NCBI GenBank assembly: GCA_030247855.1
Contig: JAPDRN010000131.1
Coordinates: 29,405 to 93,404 of the forward strand
DNA length: 64,000 nt
Direction of reading: 5' to 3'
Source of the DNA: Knufia peltigerae
Lineage: Eukaryota > Ascomycota > Eurotiomycetes > Chaetothyriales > Trichomeriaceae
The first letter of the stretch is position 1. Each line of letters begins with the position of its first letter. A model generated the notes under the pieces. The model was given only the letters and a program-made list of their open reading frames with translations, made no database searches and was not told where the DNA came from. Positions 1 to 10,591 of this stretch are shown here, piece by piece. A program made the translations under genes and the position numbers.

Positions 1-1306
1 GCGGATCGACGTCGCTGCCGACCGCCTCGATGGCCATGAACATGTCCCGCAGGTTGCCGGCGATGGTGATGCCGTCCACCGGATACTGGACCTGGCCGTT
101 CTCCACGCGGAAGCCGCCAGCGCCGCGCGAGTAGTCGCCGGTCACCCCGTTCACCCCCTGCCCCATCAGCTCGGTCACCAGCAGGCCGTTGCCCATCTGC
201 GCGGCGATGTCCTGCAGCGAACCGGCATTGGCCGCCAGCTGCAGGTTGTGCACGCCGCCGGCATTGGCGGTGGTCTGCAGGCCCAGCTTGCGCGCCGAAT
301 AGCTGCCCAGCACGTAACGCTGCAGCACGCCGTCGCGGACCAGTGCCGATGCGCGCGTGGCCACGCCGTCGCCGTCGAAGGCGGCCGAGCGCAGGCCGCG
401 TCGCAGGTGCGGCAGCTCCTCGATCTGCATCCAGTCGGGGAACAGCTGCTGGTCGACACTGTCCAGCAGGAAGCTGGCCTGGCGATAGAGTGCACCACCG
501 GACACCGCCGACAGCAGATGGCCCACGAGGCTGCGCGCTACTTCCGGCGCGTACAGCACCGGCATGCTGCCGGTCGGCAACGAGCGCGGCTGCAGGCGGG
601 CGACCGTGCGCTCGGCGGCGCGGCGACCGACGCTGGCCGGATCTTCCAGGTCCTCGCGGGCCAGTGCGCCGGTGTACCAGCCGTCGCGCTGCATGCCATC
701 GCCGGTGCCGGCGATCAGCGCACAGCCGATCGAATGGTGGGTACCGCGCTCGCGACCGATGAAGCCATGCGAATTGGCATAGACCGACACGCTCTGCATG
801 CTCGACACCGAGGCGCCATCGGAATTGCGGATCTGCGCATCGGCTTCACGGCCCGCTGCCTCGCAGGCCAGTGCCAGGTCCACCGCCTCATCGGCCTGCA
901 GCTCCCAGGGGTGCCAGCCGTCCAGTTCGGGGAAGTCGCGGGCCATCAACCCGGCCTCGGCCAGGCCGGCGGCCGGGTCGTCCTCGGTATGGCGGGCGAT
1001 CGCGCAGGCCTGCTCGACGGTGGCCAGCAGGCTGGCCTCGTGCAGGTCGGCGGTACTGGCACTGCCCTTGCGCTGGCCGAAGTAGACGGTCACGGCAATG
1101 CCGCGGTCACGGGTGGACTGCACAGTCTCCACCTCGCCGAGACGGACATTGACCTCCAGCCCGCGGTCTTCGCTGCAGCTGACCTCGGCCTGGCTGGCGC
1201 CCAGCGCGCGGGCACGCTGCAGCAGCTGCTGGGAGATGTCGGCCAGCCGTTCCAGCCGGGCCGGGCTGTCGTCGCCGACGGCGACTTCAGGGGCGATCAC
1301 GTTCAA
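1..1306 (-). CDS. pmbA: Metalloprotease PmbA/TldE (3' end cut by window edge)
   Basis: TldE half of the TldD/TldE metalloprotease, known in other bacteria for maturing modified peptides such as microcin B17 and for CcdA turnover; cytosolic. About 435 codons are visible of a family length near 450, and the C-terminus lies beyond the left edge. Reading the minus strand, the protein begins MNVIAPEVAVGD and later contains family-typical segments (STRDRGIAVTVYFG, GVNGVTGDYSRGAGG). The start chosen is a TTG at 1306, because AGGAT lies about 7 nt upstream; a GTG two codons later is the alternative. It is divergent from yjgA, the neighbour it also has in enterobacteria, and tldD lies just beyond yjgA. 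Confidence 0.93.
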   Translation of the reverse strand, partial: MNVIAPEVAVGDDSPARLERLADISQQLLQRARALGASQAEVSCSEDRGLEVNVRLGEVETVQSTRDRGIAVTVYFGQRKGSASTADLHEASLLATVEQACAIARHTEDDPAAGLAEAGLMARDFPELDGWHPWELQADEAVDLALACEAAGREADAQIRNSDGASVSSMQSVSVYANSHGFIGRERGTHHSIGCALIAGTGDGMQRDGWYTGALAREDLEDPASVGRRAAERTVARLQPRSLPTGSMPVLYAPEVARSLVGHLLSAVSGGALYRQASFLLDSVDQQLFPDWMQIEELPHLRRGLRSAAFDGDGVATRASALVRDGVLQRYVLGSYSARKLGLQTTANAGGVHNLQLAANAGSLQDIAAQMGNGLLVTELMGQGVNGVTGDYSRGAGGFRVENGQVQYPVDGITIAGNLRDMFMAIEAVGSDVDP

Positions 1307-1328
1307 TGCTTTATCCTGTGCGGGTTGG

Positions 1329-1357
1329 GCCCGGCATCACGCCGGGCGACTTTTTTT
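1329..1357 (+). terminator. Hairpin with T7 run in the yjgA leader
   Basis: GCCCGGC (1329-1335), loop ATCAC, GCCGGGC (1341-1347), then GAC and seven T (1351-1357). It looks like an intrinsic terminator reading rightward, yet no plus-strand gene precedes it in the window and it ends only 17 nt before the yjgA start codon. It may be an attenuator in the yjgA leader or may stop antisense transcription coming from pmbA. Confidence 0.45.
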
Positions 1358-1374
1358 GAAATCAGGTATGGACG

Positions 1375-1965
1375 ATGCGCGGACGCGACGAAGAAACCGG
1401 TGAATTCCACGACAAGAGCCGCAGCCAGAACCGGCGCGATGCGCTCGACGTCCTGGCCCTGGGCGAGAAGCTGGTGTCGCTGACCCCGGCCCAGCTGGCG
1501 CGCCTGCCGATCCCGGAGGACCTGCTGCCGCACATCGCCGAGTGCAAGCGGATCACCGCCCATATCGCGCACAAGCGGCAGCTGGCGTTCCTGGCCAAGC
1601 ACATGCGCCGCGAGGACGATGCCGCGCTGGACGCGATCCGCGATGCGCTGGACGCCAACAGCGAGACCGGCCGGCGCGAAGTGGCGATGATGCACCGTGC
1701 CGAAGACTGGCGCGAACGCCTGATGAACGAGGGCGACACTGCGCTGGCCGCACTGCTCAACGATTACCCGCAGGCCGACCGCCAGCAGCTGCGTACGCTG
1801 GTGCGCAACGCCCAGGCCGAAAAGGCCAAGAACAAGCCGCCACGTGCCTACCGCGAAATCTTCCAGGTGCTGCGCGCGCTGATGCTGCCGGCCGCGCTGG
1901 GCCTGAAGGCATCCGGAGAGGATGTCGAGGCCGACGAACCGGTCGACGACGCCGACGAGGACTGA
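1375..1965 (+). CDS. yjgA: Ribosome-associated protein YjgA/DarP (DUF615)
   Basis: 196-residue DUF615 protein. The E. coli homologue (YjgA, also called DarP) binds late 50S ribosomal precursors and helps 23S rRNA peptidyl-transferase-centre maturation. The sequence is charged and helical with no membrane segment, and carries the family core ([25 protein letters not shown]) with an acidic C-terminal tail ([14 protein letters not shown]). The ATG at 1375 is chosen because AGG lies 8 nt upstream; the ATG at 1368 is in another frame. It is divergent from pmbA, an arrangement conserved in gammaproteobacteria, and convergent with tldD. Confidence 0.95.
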   Translation: MRGRDEETGEFHDKSRSQNRRDALDVLALGEKLVSLTPAQLARLPIPEDLLPHIAECKRITAHIAHKRQLAFLAKHMRREDDAALDAIRDALDANSETGRREVAMMHRAEDWRERLMNEGDTALAALLNDYPQADRQQLRTLVRNAQAEKAKNKPPRAYREIFQVLRALMLPAALGLKASGEDVEADEPVDDADED

Positions 1966-1980
1966 GTCCCCGTCGGGCAT

Positions 1981-2002
1981 GGCGGTGGCTGTGGCCATCG
2001 CC
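1981..2002. terminator. Short hairpin between convergent yjgA and tldD
   Basis: GGCGGTGGC (1981-1989), loop TGTG, GCCATCGCC (1994-2002), a 9-bp stem with one G-T pair. It sits in the 41-bp gap between two convergent stop codons, so it could act on both transcripts. There is no T tract, so an intrinsic terminator role is uncertain. Confidence 0.3.
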
Positions 2003-2006
2003 GTGC

Positions 2007-3452
2007 TCAGGCCTGGGTACCGCCGACGGTGATGCCCTCGATCAGCAGCGACGGCTGGCCGACACCGACCGGCACACTCTGTCCGTCCTTGCCACAGATG
2101 CCCACACCCTCGTCCAGGGCCAGGTCGTTGCCGACCATGCGCACCTTCTGCATGGTTTCCGGGCCGTTGCCGATCAGGGTCGCGCCCTTCACCGGAGCGG
2201 TGATCCGGCCATCCTCGATCAGGTAGGCCTCGGTGGCCGAGAACACGTACTTGCCGCTGGTGATGTCGACCTGGCCGCCACCGAAATTGACCGCGTACAG
2301 GCCCTTCTTCACCGAACGGATCATCTCCTGCGGATCGTGCTGGCCGGCGCGCATGTAGGTGTTGGTCATGCGCGGCATGGTCATGTGCGCGAACGATTCG
2401 CGTCGACCATTGCCGGTCGGCGCCACGCCCATCAGCCGCGCGTTGAGGCTGTCCTGCATGTAGCCGACCAGGATGCCGTCCTCGATCAGCGTGGTGCACT
2501 GGGTCGGATGGCCTTCGTCATCGATGTTGAGTGAACCACGGCGCCCATCCAGAGTGCCGTCGTCGACGATGGTCACACCCGGGGCGGCCACGCGTTCGCC
2601 GATCCTGCCGGCGTAGACACTGGTGCCCTTGCGGTTGAAGTCACCTTCCAGGCCATGGCCGACCGCCTCGTGCAGCAGCACGCCCGGCCAGCCCGGGCCC
2701 AGCACCACCGGCATCACACCGGCCGGCGCCGGCACCGCTTCCAGGTTCACCAATGCCTGCCGCAGCGCCTCGCGCGCGAAGGCTTCCGGGCGGCCATCGG
2801 CGAACAGCGCTTCATAGCCGTAACGACCGCCACCACCGGAATAACCCGACTCACGACGGCCGTTCTGCTCGACGATCACCTGCACGTTCAAGCGCACCAG
2901 CGGGCGCACGTCGGCGCCCAGCACGCCGTCGGTGCGGGCAACCAGCACGGTATCGACGCCACCGGACAGGCTGACCATCACCTGCTTCACGCGCGGGTCG
3001 GCCGCGCGCAGGTAGCCGTCCAGGCGCTTGAGCACCTCGACCTTGGCTTCGTTGCCGATGCCGTCGATCGGGTCCACCGCCGGATACAGCACGCGCGCAT
3101 CGCCGCGCAGCAGTGAGCGTCCGGTCTGCGCGCCACCTTCGCGCGAGATCGCACGTGCCGATTGCGCCGCCGCCAGCAGTGCACCGGCGTGGATGTCATC
3201 GGAATAGGCAAAGCCGGTCTTCTCGCCGGCAATCGCGCGCACGCCCACGCCCTGCTCGATGGAATGGGCGCCGTCCTTGACGATGCCGTCTTCCACGCTC
3301 CAGCTTTCACGCCGTGCGTGCTGGAAGTACAGGTCGCCGAAGTCCACACCGGGGCCGAGCAGTTGGCCGAAGGCGCGCTCCAGGCCAGCGGTATCCAGGC
3401 CACCAGGGCGCAACAGGCGATCTTGGGCAAGCGTCAGGGCGTTGTCAGTCAT
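2007..3452 (-). CDS. tldD: Metalloprotease TldD
   Basis: 481 residues, full family length. TldD is the catalytic partner of PmbA/TldE: the heterodimer degrades or trims unfolded peptides and its zinc site is in TldD. The signature [11 protein letters not shown] is at residues 261-271, containing the HExxxH-type zinc ligands of the family. The C-terminal half has the usual glycine-rich stretches ([16 protein letters not shown]). The start [14 protein letters not shown] is typical of the family. It is the last gene of the minus-strand maf-rng-yhdP-tldD set, with a 62-bp gap after yhdP. That order is the same in E. coli, which supports co-transcription. Confidence 0.97.
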   Translation of the reverse strand: MTDNALTLAQDRLLRPGGLDTAGLERAFGQLLGPGVDFGDLYFQHARRESWSVEDGIVKDGAHSIEQGVGVRAIAGEKTGFAYSDDIHAGALLAAAQSARAISREGGAQTGRSLLRGDARVLYPAVDPIDGIGNEAKVEVLKRLDGYLRAADPRVKQVMVSLSGGVDTVLVARTDGVLGADVRPLVRLNVQVIVEQNGRRESGYSGGGGRYGYEALFADGRPEAFAREALRQALVNLEAVPAPAGVMPVVLGPGWPGVLLHEAVGHGLEGDFNRKGTSVYAGRIGERVAAPGVTIVDDGTLDGRRGSLNIDDEGHPTQCTTLIEDGILVGYMQDSLNARLMGVAPTGNGRRESFAHMTMPRMTNTYMRAGQHDPQEMIRSVKKGLYAVNFGGGQVDITSGKYVFSATEAYLIEDGRITAPVKGATLIGNGPETMQKVRMVGNDLALDEGVGICGKDGQSVPVGVGQPSLLIEGITVGGTQA

Positions 3453-3514
3453 GGTCTCGATCTGGGGGTGTGAAGGCGGCCAGGCAAGTCCGCCGGGAGA
3501 AACGGGGACCGCGC

Positions 3515-6500
3515 TCAGCGCGGCGGCGGCGGTTCGGTGACGGTTGGCGGCACGGCCGGCAACGGCGGCAGGCGCGGCGGCGGTGCCGGTGCGGGTGCAC
3601 GTTCGCGGCTGCGCTCGATCACCTCCACCTTGGGCTCCTTCCAGGGGCCGGTCACCTTGTAGGTGCGGGCACCGATCTCCCCCAGTGGCTTGGACAATAC
3701 CGCATTGGTGGCTGCGCCCAGCGCCGCGCCTACCGGGCCGCCGGCCACCGCGCCGACCACGGTCAGCAGGTTGCCCGCGCGCGGGTTGACGTCGATGGTC
3801 TGGTCGAACTGCTGCTTGCGCAGGTCGGCCTCGCCACGGATGGTGATGTTCGCTGCCGGCCCTTCGATCAGCACGTTGTCGGTACGGGCCATGCCGTCAT
3901 CGAACAGCACACTGCCCTCGACCTGGTTGAACGCGAAACCCTTGGAGAAGAAGTCGCGGAAGTCGAACATCAGCCGCCGCGGCAACTGGGTGACGCTGAG
4001 CAGGCCCAGCACGCGGCCGGCCCCCGGTTCCAGCTCCAGCAGCTGGCCATTGCGGGCATTCACATCAAGCTGGCCCTGCAGGTTGCCCAGCTGGAAGTCC
4101 GACGGACCACCGGGCCACGAGGCCTGCAGCTGGGCGTGGCCGGAGCCGCCGCGCAGCTGGCCGCCGTAGTCGAGGTTCTGCAGCAACCCGCCCAGGTCTT
4201 CACTGCGCACCTGCGCATCAAGCGCGGTTCGCGAACCGCCACCCTTGCCAAGCCAACGGCCACGGATGTCGATCTCCTGGCTGGGGGCACGGAAGCGCAG
4301 TTCTTCTACGCTCAGGCCATTGGCAACCGGCCGCGTGCGCAGCACCGCCTGGCCCAGCACGGCCTTGCCGAACTTCAGGTCGGCGATGTCCAGTGCGAAC
4401 GGCGGCAGTTTGGCCGGGTCCATGTCGTCGGCACCGGCCTGCACCCGCGCCGGTGCCGCCGCGGCTCCGGGAAGGGTCGGCATCGATTGCCAGTACACCC
4501 GCTCGAGCTGGCCGCTGATGGTGCCGCCCTCGGCGTTGGGTACGTTCAATTTGCCGGCCAGCGACGGGCCATCCAGGCGCACGTCCAGCGCCTGCGGGCC
4601 GGGGTGCAGCTGCAGGCGGGTCTGCTCGAACACGCCACCGATCAGCATCAGCTGGCCGACCTGCACGTCCACTGCGCGCAACGGCATCGGATCGCCATCG
4701 CCACCGGCGCCACGGGCCAGGCCGATCCATTCCAGCGCGTCCAGGGTCGGGCTGCGGCCATTGATGGTCAGCCCGCTGGGCGGTGGCTCGCGGTCGACAC
4801 GGTCGCTGCCCAGGGTGACCTGCACGCCGGTCTGGTTGTTGTGGCTGCGCGCGGCCAGTGCCAGACGCTGGCCGAACGCCACATCGATGCGGCCGGCGCC
4901 CATCGGCAACTGCGCGGCCACGGTGGTCGGCAGCGGCTCGCTGGCCGGCTTTTCCAGCGGTGCCGGCAGGTCCAGGCGGGTGCCCATCAGGTCCGAGCGC
5001 AGACGCAGCTCACTCGGCGGCGCCGGCGCACCCGGTGCCACCTTCGGCAGGTTCACCGCGATGGTCCACGGCGAGGTGCCATTGATGTAGGGCTTCAGCC
5101 ACGCCATATCCGGTGCGCGGTCGATCAGCACGCCCGCGTCGAGCGTGGCTGCCAGTTCCGATTCAAAGGCCAGCCTGGGGTCACGCACGAAACCACCGGC
5201 GCGCAAGCTCAGCCGGCCGTCCTGGCCGAGGTGGCGCACCGCCAGTTCCTCGGCGGCAAAGCCATCATTGCGGTAGCGGGCCTGCCCGCGCATGTTGTCG
5301 AACTCCAGCTGGAAGCGCTTGTCGACCAGCTTCAGCCCAGCCAGGTCCACGGTGCCCTGCAGGTGGCCACCACCCTGGTCATGATGCAGAGGCTGCAGCA
5401 GGTCGAAATGCACGTTGGCCGGGCCGCTTGCCGCGAGGTTGTCCAGGGTGTCGCCGTATCCCTTGTGCAGCGGGCTCTGCCGCAGCATTGCCAGCAGCTT
5501 GCCGGCATCGCCCTGGCTGTCGGCGCGCACATACAGCGGCTGCTGGCCGAAGTCCTGGATGCCGGCTTCGAACTTCTGTACCGCTACGCCGGCCAGATCG
5601 CCGCGGCCCTGCATGTGGAAGCCTGGGCCGATGAAGGCGACATCGGCGTCCACCTGGCTCATCAACGGCCAGTCGTGCTGGAAGCGGATGTCACCGTTGG
5701 TGATGTGGCCGGTGGCCTCGAAGCGGCCGTCATTGTTGTCGAACGGCCAGTCGTCCAGGTCACCGCTGACCAGGCCGATGCCGTTGCGCACCTGGCCACC
5801 GGCCAAGGCCATGTCCAGCCAGTCGGTGGCGCCCTTGCTCATTTTGGAATGGATCCAGAAACGCTTGGCGGCGGTCATCGGCACGTCGTCCAGCTTGGCC
5901 GCCAGCTGCATCCACGGCCGGGTGCCATCGCCCTGGAACCAGAGGCCGCCGCGCACGTCGGCGGCGTAGTCGGTGCCTTCCACGCGCATCGCCGGGGTGC
6001 CGATGCGCCAGCCACCGGCCTCGTCGCGCCAACCGACAATCTGTCCGGCCAGGTGCAGGTCGTGGCGCACGCCGAAACCGGTCGGCCAATCGAACTGCAG
6101 CTGGCGTTGCGGCTGCAGCTGCAGGCTGAAGCCATCGGCATCGCCCTCGAAGCGGCCGCCCAGGCCGCGCAGGCCCGGCGAGTTGCCAACGCTGGCAAAG
6201 CCCAGCGACTGCAGTTCGCCCTGTACCGACAACGGGCCATCCTGCTGACCGCGCACCAGCACCTGCGCCACGTCCAGCTGCGGCTTGGCCAGATACAGCC
6301 AACGCCGCAGGCCCGCATCCAGCCGGTCGCTAAGCGCCAGCGCGCGCAAAGCGATACCCGCCTGCACCTCCTCGGCCTGCACCTGCATCTGTTTGCCCAT
6401 CCGCAATTGCAGGCCATCCAGCTGCTGCTGACTGCCATCGGCCTGCAGCCGCAGGCGCGGCGCCTGCAGCGCCCAACCGTCGGCCGTCCGCTGCCAACGC

Positions 6501-7384
6501 AGGCGCGCCTGCAGCCGTTGCAATTGAATTTCCGGGCGCGCAACGCCACGCATCGGCGCGCCTTCGATACGCAGATAGCGCAGGTCCGAATCGGTGGTCA
6601 ACGCCACCGGCGCGAAATCGCGCAGGGTCAGCCACAGGTTGAGCTCGCCCTTGCCCTCGCGCAGGCGCAGGCCGCCGGCAGCCAGCAACGGCGACCAAGC
6701 GCGGAAATCGATCGGATCGGCACCCAGCCAGGCTTGGCCGTTGCCGCGCTGGCGATCCAGGTCCAGCACCGCCGTCAGCGGCAAGGCGTCGGTCTGTGCC
6801 CAGGCGCGCACGCCCACCCGCAGGCGGTCGCCATCCACGCGCAGGCGCAGGTCGATACGTGGCAGCGTGGCATCGACACCCAGCGCTGGCGCATGTACGC
6901 CCAGGCGGCCGCCAATCACCTGCAGTTCGCCCAGCCGGCGCAACGCATCCAGCGGATCGCCGCCAGCGCTGGACTGTGGCAGGCCGCGCACCGACCAGCG
7001 GCCATCGGCGGCCTGCTGCAGGTCCAGCGCCAGGCCGCGCAGGCGCAGTTCGGTCAGCGAGCGGCCCGGCAACAGGCCGCTGTACATCGACACCAGCACC
7101 TCGGCTTCACCGATGGCCAAGCCCTGGCCCGTGCCGATGCGCAGGCCCTTCAACTGCAGCAATGGACCGCGTCGGGTCCAGGTGGTGTCCAGGCGTTCGA
7201 AGCGCACCGGTTGTCCGGCGCGCGCGCTCAGCCAGGCCGCGATCCTGTCCGGATGGCGCTCAGCCAGCGGCAGCAGCTGGCTGAGGGTGCCGACCAACAG
7301 GGCAAGCCCGACCAGGCCGACCGCGCATGCGGTGATGAAATGACGGCGGATCCTTCGCAGTCGCAGGCGCGGCGGCGCGCTCAT
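3515..7384 (-). CDS. yhdP: YhdP-family AsmA-like envelope protein
   Basis: 1289 residues, the usual size for YhdP. YhdP, with TamB and YdbH, is a bridge-like AsmA-family protein proposed to carry phospholipids from inner to outer membrane. One N-terminal membrane segment (about residues 15-38, [17 protein letters not shown]) is followed by a long beta-rich periplasmic part. The N-terminal DUF3971 region and the C-terminal AsmA-like region ([22 protein letters not shown]) are both recognisable. The tail is Pro/Arg rich ([19 protein letters not shown]). It lies 30 bp after rng and before tldD, the conserved order. The opposite strand has a very long open frame caused by GC-rich codon use; it is not a gene. 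Confidence 0.93.
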   Translation of the reverse strand: MSAPPRLRLRRIRRHFITACAVGLVGLALLVGTLSQLLPLAERHPDRIAAWLSARAGQPVRFERLDTTWTRRGPLLQLKGLRIGTGQGLAIGEAEVLVSMYSGLLPGRSLTELRLRGLALDLQQAADGRWSVRGLPQSSAGGDPLDALRRLGELQVIGGRLGVHAPALGVDATLPRIDLRLRVDGDRLRVGVRAWAQTDALPLTAVLDLDRQRGNGQAWLGADPIDFRAWSPLLAAGGLRLREGKGELNLWLTLRDFAPVALTTDSDLRYLRIEGAPMRGVARPEIQLQRLQARLRWQRTADGWALQAPRLRLQADGSQQQLDGLQLRMGKQMQVQAEEVQAGIALRALALSDRLDAGLRRWLYLAKPQLDVAQVLVRGQQDGPLSVQGELQSLGFASVGNSPGLRGLGGRFEGDADGFSLQLQPQRQLQFDWPTGFGVRHDLHLAGQIVGWRDEAGGWRIGTPAMRVEGTDYAADVRGGLWFQGDGTRPWMQLAAKLDDVPMTAAKRFWIHSKMSKGATDWLDMALAGGQVRNGIGLVSGDLDDWPFDNNDGRFEATGHITNGDIRFQHDWPLMSQVDADVAFIGPGFHMQGRGDLAGVAVQKFEAGIQDFGQQPLYVRADSQGDAGKLLAMLRQSPLHKGYGDTLDNLAASGPANVHFDLLQPLHHDQGGGHLQGTVDLAGLKLVDKRFQLEFDNMRGQARYRNDGFAAEELAVRHLGQDGRLSLRAGGFVRDPRLAFESELAATLDAGVLIDRAPDMAWLKPYINGTSPWTIAVNLPKVAPGAPAPPSELRLRSDLMGTRLDLPAPLEKPASEPLPTTVAAQLPMGAGRIDVAFGQRLALAARSHNNQTGVQVTLGSDRVDREPPPSGLTINGRSPTLDALEWIGLARGAGGDGDPMPLRAVDVQVGQLMLIGGVFEQTRLQLHPGPQALDVRLDGPSLAGKLNVPNAEGGTISGQLERVYWQSMPTLPGAAAAPARVQAGADDMDPAKLPPFALDIADLKFGKAVLGQAVLRTRPVANGLSVEELRFRAPSQEIDIRGRWLGKGGGSRTALDAQVRSEDLGGLLQNLDYGGQLRGGSGHAQLQASWPGGPSDFQLGNLQGQLDVNARNGQLLELEPGAGRVLGLLSVTQLPRRLMFDFRDFFSKGFAFNQVEGSVLFDDGMARTDNVLIEGPAANITIRGEADLRKQQFDQTIDVNPRAGNLLTVVGAVAGGPVGAALGAATNAVLSKPLGEIGARTYKVTGPWKEPKVEVIERSRERAPAPAPPPRLPPLPAVPPTVTEPPPPR

Positions 7385-7414
7385 CGGCCACCGAAAGCAG
7401 ACAGTCGGCCTGGA

Positions 7415-8902
7415 TCAGAGCAGAACAACATCGAACTGCTCCTGCAGGTACTGCTCATCCGCCTGGAAGCGGATGCTCTTGCCAAGGAACTCCTCCAGCT
7501 CGGCCACGGCCGTGGATTCCTCATCGGTGATCCGCGCCACCACCTTGCTGGAAGCGATCACCAGCAGGCGCGCGGCATCGAACTGACGCACCGCACGGGT
7601 GATCTCGCGGAAGATCTCGTAGGTCACCGTTTCGGTGGTCTTGATGGTGCCGCGGCCACTGCACTGCGGGCAGGTTTCCGACAGCTGGCGTTCCAGGCTT
7701 TCCACCGTGCGCTTGCGGGTCATCTCCACCAGCCCCAGCGGCGAGAAGTCGTACACCGTGGTCTTGGCGTGGTCGCGGGCCAGCGCCTTCTCCAGGGTAC
7801 GCAGCACCTGGCGGCGATGCTCGGCATCATCCATGTCGATGAAGTCGATGATGATGATGCCGCCCAGGTTGCGCAGGCGCAGCTGCCTGGCCACCGCCTG
7901 CGCGGCCTCCAGGTTGGTGCGGAACACCGTCTCTTCCAGGTTGCGCTGGCCCAGGAACGAGCCGGTATTGACGTCGATCGTGGTCATCGCCTCGGTCTGG
8001 TCGATCACCAAGTAGCCACCGGACTTCAGCGGCACCTGTTTGTCCAGCGCACGGCCGATCTCGTCCTCGACCCCGAACATGTCGAAGATCGGGCGATCGC
8101 CGCTGTACAGCTCGATCTTCTCTGCCAGCACCGGCATGTACTTGGCCACGAAGGCCTGCAGCTGGGCGAAGGTCTCCTTCGAGTCCACCTTCACCTTGTC
8201 CACGTCCTTGCGGATCAGGTCGCGCACCGAACGCAGTGGCAGGCTCAGGTCTTCGTAGATATTGCTGCACGACGCCGCCTCACGGCCGCGGCGCTCGACC
8301 ACGTTCCACACACGGGACAGGTAGGCGATGTCTTCGGCGATGGCCTCGGCCGGCTGGCCCTCGGCATTGGTGCGCACGATGTAGCCGTAGCCGCCGTGCT
8401 GGGCCGACAGTTCGGTCACCAGCGCCTTCAGCCGCGCGCGCTCGCCTTCGTCCTCGATGCGCGCCGACACGCCCACCACCTTCGATTGCGGCAGCAGCAC
8501 CATGTAGCGCGAGGGGATGCTGATCTGGGTGGTCAGGCGTGCGCCCTTGGTCCCGATCGGATCTTTCACCACCTGCACCACGATGTCCTGGCCGTCGCGC
8601 AGCAGCTCCACGATCGGCACGCTGGACGGCGGCGGCAGGGTCGTATTCTCGGTGTCGGCACTGGCCACCGGTGCCGGCCGCACCACGTCGTTGGCGTGCA
8701 GGAACGCGGCGCGCTCCAGCCCCACTTCGACGAATGCCGCCTGCATGCCCGGCATGACCCGCTGCACCTTGCCCTTGTAGATGTTGCCGACCACACCCCG
8801 GCGCCAACCGCGCTCGATGTGCAGTTCCTGCAGCATGCCGTTCTCGATCACCGCGACCCGGGTTTCGCGCGGGGTCACATTGACCAGGATTTCCTCAGAC
8901 AT
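7415..8902 (-). CDS. rng: Ribonuclease G
   Basis: 495 residues, typical of RNase G, an endoribonuclease of the RNase E/G family that matures the 5' end of 16S rRNA and cleaves some mRNAs. The start [20 protein letters not shown] is the classic RNase G N-terminus. An S1 domain follows (about residues 35-125, with a family-typical insert), then the DNase I-like catalytic part with DVNTGSFLG, which supplies an Mg-binding Asp. The zinc-link motif CPQCSGRGT is near residue 405. An upstream in-frame extension reaches 9112 but lacks family similarity and would overlap maf heavily, so the start at 8902 is used. It overlaps the end of maf by 8 bp, so translation is probably coupled. Confidence 0.97.
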   Translation of the reverse strand: MSEEILVNVTPRETRVAVIENGMLQELHIERGWRRGVVGNIYKGKVQRVMPGMQAAFVEVGLERAAFLHANDVVRPAPVASADTENTTLPPPSSVPIVELLRDGQDIVVQVVKDPIGTKGARLTTQISIPSRYMVLLPQSKVVGVSARIEDEGERARLKALVTELSAQHGGYGYIVRTNAEGQPAEAIAEDIAYLSRVWNVVERRGREAASCSNIYEDLSLPLRSVRDLIRKDVDKVKVDSKETFAQLQAFVAKYMPVLAEKIELYSGDRPIFDMFGVEDEIGRALDKQVPLKSGGYLVIDQTEAMTTIDVNTGSFLGQRNLEETVFRTNLEAAQAVARQLRLRNLGGIIIIDFIDMDDAEHRRQVLRTLEKALARDHAKTTVYDFSPLGLVEMTRKRTVESLERQLSETCPQCSGRGTIKTTETVTYEIFREITRAVRQFDAARLLVIASSKVVARITDEESTAVAELEEFLGKSIRFQADEQYLQEQFDVVLL

Positions 8903-9503
8903 CGGCAGCCTCCCTGGCGGCATCAGCAGTTGGGGCCAGCACGCCGCAGCGTGCCAGCAGACGATCGGTATGCAGCAACGGCAGCCCCATGACACCGGAG
9001 TAGCTGCCGGAAAGGTGTTCGATCCAGCGCTCGGCGCCGCCCTGGATGGCGTAGGCACCGGCCTTGTCCAGCGGCTCGCCGGTGGCGACGTAGGCGGCAA
9101 TGTCGGCCGCATCGATCGCGGCGAAGGTGACCTCGGAAACGACCAGCTCGCTGTCCAGCCCCTGCGCGTCCACCACCACCACGGCGGTCATCACCTGATG
9201 GGTGCGCCCGGCCAGCCGCGCCAGCATCGCCCGCGCGTCGGCGGCGTCGGCCGGCTTGCCGAACACGTCGCCATCGAGCACCACTTCGGTATCCGAGCCC
9301 AGCACCCGCGCCTGCGGGTCATCGGCCAGCACCCGTGCCAGGCCGGCGCGCGCCTTGTCGGCGGCGACCCGGCAGACATAGTCCTGGGCACTTTCGGAAG
9401 CCGCGCGCTGCTCGACGACCTCCAGGTCCAAGGCTTGGAAAGGGCGTCCGAGTCGGGCCAGCAGTTGGTTGCGTCGGGGGGAGCGGGAAGCAAGATAGAG
9501 CAT
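8895..9503 (-). CDS. yhdE: Maf-family dTTP/UTP pyrophosphatase (YhdE type)
   Basis: 202 residues. Maf proteins hydrolyse non-canonical or selected nucleoside triphosphates; the YhdE branch acts on dTTP and UTP. The N-terminal motif [14 protein letters not shown], the acidic active-site region ([12 protein letters not shown]) and [13 protein letters not shown] are all present. The start [11 protein letters not shown] at 9503 matches the family; a longer frame to 9566 adds unrelated residues. It is the first gene in the window of the maf-rng-yhdP-tldD run. In E. coli mreBCD precede it, but here the next gene upstream is divergent, so mreBCD are not attached. Confidence 0.95.
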   Translation of the reverse strand: MLYLASRSPRRNQLLARLGRPFQALDLEVVEQRAASESAQDYVCRVAADKARAGLARVLADDPQARVLGSDTEVVLDGDVFGKPADAADARAMLARLAGRTHQVMTAVVVVDAQGLDSELVVSEVTFAAIDAADIAAYVATGEPLDKAGAYAIQGGAERWIEHLSGSYSGVMGLPLLHTDRLLARCGVLAPTADAAREAADV

Positions 9504-9633
9504 CGACACAGCATAACCTGACGCCGGTACCTGAATCGTCGGACAATCCTTCCCCGGCGCCTGCAACCCCGAACGGACTCACAGCGCGTTCATCGCTACG
9601 ACACCACCCTCACCGCCACAACAAGGAGATCCC

Positions 9634-10371
9634 ATGCGCCGCACCGCCACCCCGCTGCTGCTTGCCCTGTCCCTCGCTCTTGGAGCTTCGATGACCGCCC
9701 ATGCCGACCCGTCGTCGCCGTCGATCGCCGCCCCGGCCGAAGGCACGCTGCTGAACATCTCGGCCAACGCCGAAGCCACCCGCGTGCCGGACGTGGCCAC
9801 CCTGTCGGCCGGCGTGGTCACCCAGGCCGCCGACGGCAACAGCGCGATGCGCCAGAACGCCCAGCAGATGGACAAGGTACTGGCCGCGATCAAGGCCGCC
9901 GGCATCGCCGAGCGCGACGTGCAGACCAGCGGCGTCAGCCTCAACCCGCAGTACCGTTACGCCGACAACGAAGCACCGAAGATCACCGGCTACCAGGCCA
10001 GCAACACCGTCAGCCTGAAGGTCCGCGACATCGCCAAGCTCGGCAAGGTGCTGGACGCGCTGGCCGCGCAGGGGGCCAACCAGATCAACGGCCCGCAGTT
10101 CGAGATCGACCAGCCCGAACCGGTCTATGACGAAGCCCGCCTGGCGGCACTGAAGAAGGCCCAGGCCCGCGCCCAGACCTATGCGAAGTCGCTTGGCCTG
10201 CAGGTGCGCCGCATTGTCAGCATCTCCGAGAACGCCGGTGGCGGTTTCCGCCCGATGCCGATGATGCGTGCGCAGGCCGCCGGCATGGCCATGGACAAGG
10301 CCACCCCGGTCGCCCCGGGTGAGTCGACCGTCTCGGTGAATCTGGACGTGGTGTTCGAACTGGGCCGCTGA
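9634..10371 (+). CDS. SIMPL-domain (DUF541) periplasmic protein
   Basis: 245 residues with a clear Sec signal peptide (about residues 1-25, LLLALSLALGASMTAHA). The mature part is one SIMPL/DUF541 domain (about 38-243), the fold of Brucella BP26 and E. coli YggE, a family linked to oxidative stress tolerance and ring-shaped oligomers. Family segments include GVSLNPQYRY, ITGYQASNTVSLKVRD and ARAQTYAKSLGL. A strong ribosome site (AAGGAGA) precedes the ATG by 5 nt. The gene stands alone, with its own terminator downstream. The exact role is unknown. Confidence 0.93.
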   Translation: MRRTATPLLLALSLALGASMTAHADPSSPSIAAPAEGTLLNISANAEATRVPDVATLSAGVVTQAADGNSAMRQNAQQMDKVLAAIKAAGIAERDVQTSGVSLNPQYRYADNEAPKITGYQASNTVSLKVRDIAKLGKVLDALAAQGANQINGPQFEIDQPEPVYDEARLAALKKAQARAQTYAKSLGLQVRRIVSISENAGGGFRPMPMMRAQAAGMAMDKATPVAPGESTVSVNLDVVFELGR

Positions 10372-10392
10372 GGCCCCTTCAGTTCAACCTGA

Positions 10393-10420
10393 CGGCGCCC
10401 TGCGGGGCGCCGTTTTCGTT
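10393..10420 (+). terminator. Intrinsic terminator after the SIMPL gene
   Basis: CGGCGCCC (10393-10400), loop TGCG, GGGCGCCG (10405-10412), followed by TTTTCGTTT. A perfect 8-bp GC stem with a U-rich tail 21 bp after the stop codon. Confidence 0.85.
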
Positions 10421-10591
10421 TCCGTCGTCGCCGTGCCCGCCTCGTTAGATGAAGGCCAGCTCAACGCTGCCGCCCCTGCCTCTAGGCAGTGGTGGAGGCG
10501 GCGCGCTAATGATTGACTGCCAGCCGCGTGCGGCAACCCCGATGGCGGCCCTGGTGCGTTGAGGACTTCGACACTGGCATGGAGGTGGACC

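Noticed and set aside
3314..8992. A 1.9-kb-codon open frame on the plus strand opposite yhdP and rng
   Set aside because: It is antisense to two clear conserved genes, has a His/Gln/Ala/Arg-biased translation typical of reversed GC-rich codons, and no domain.
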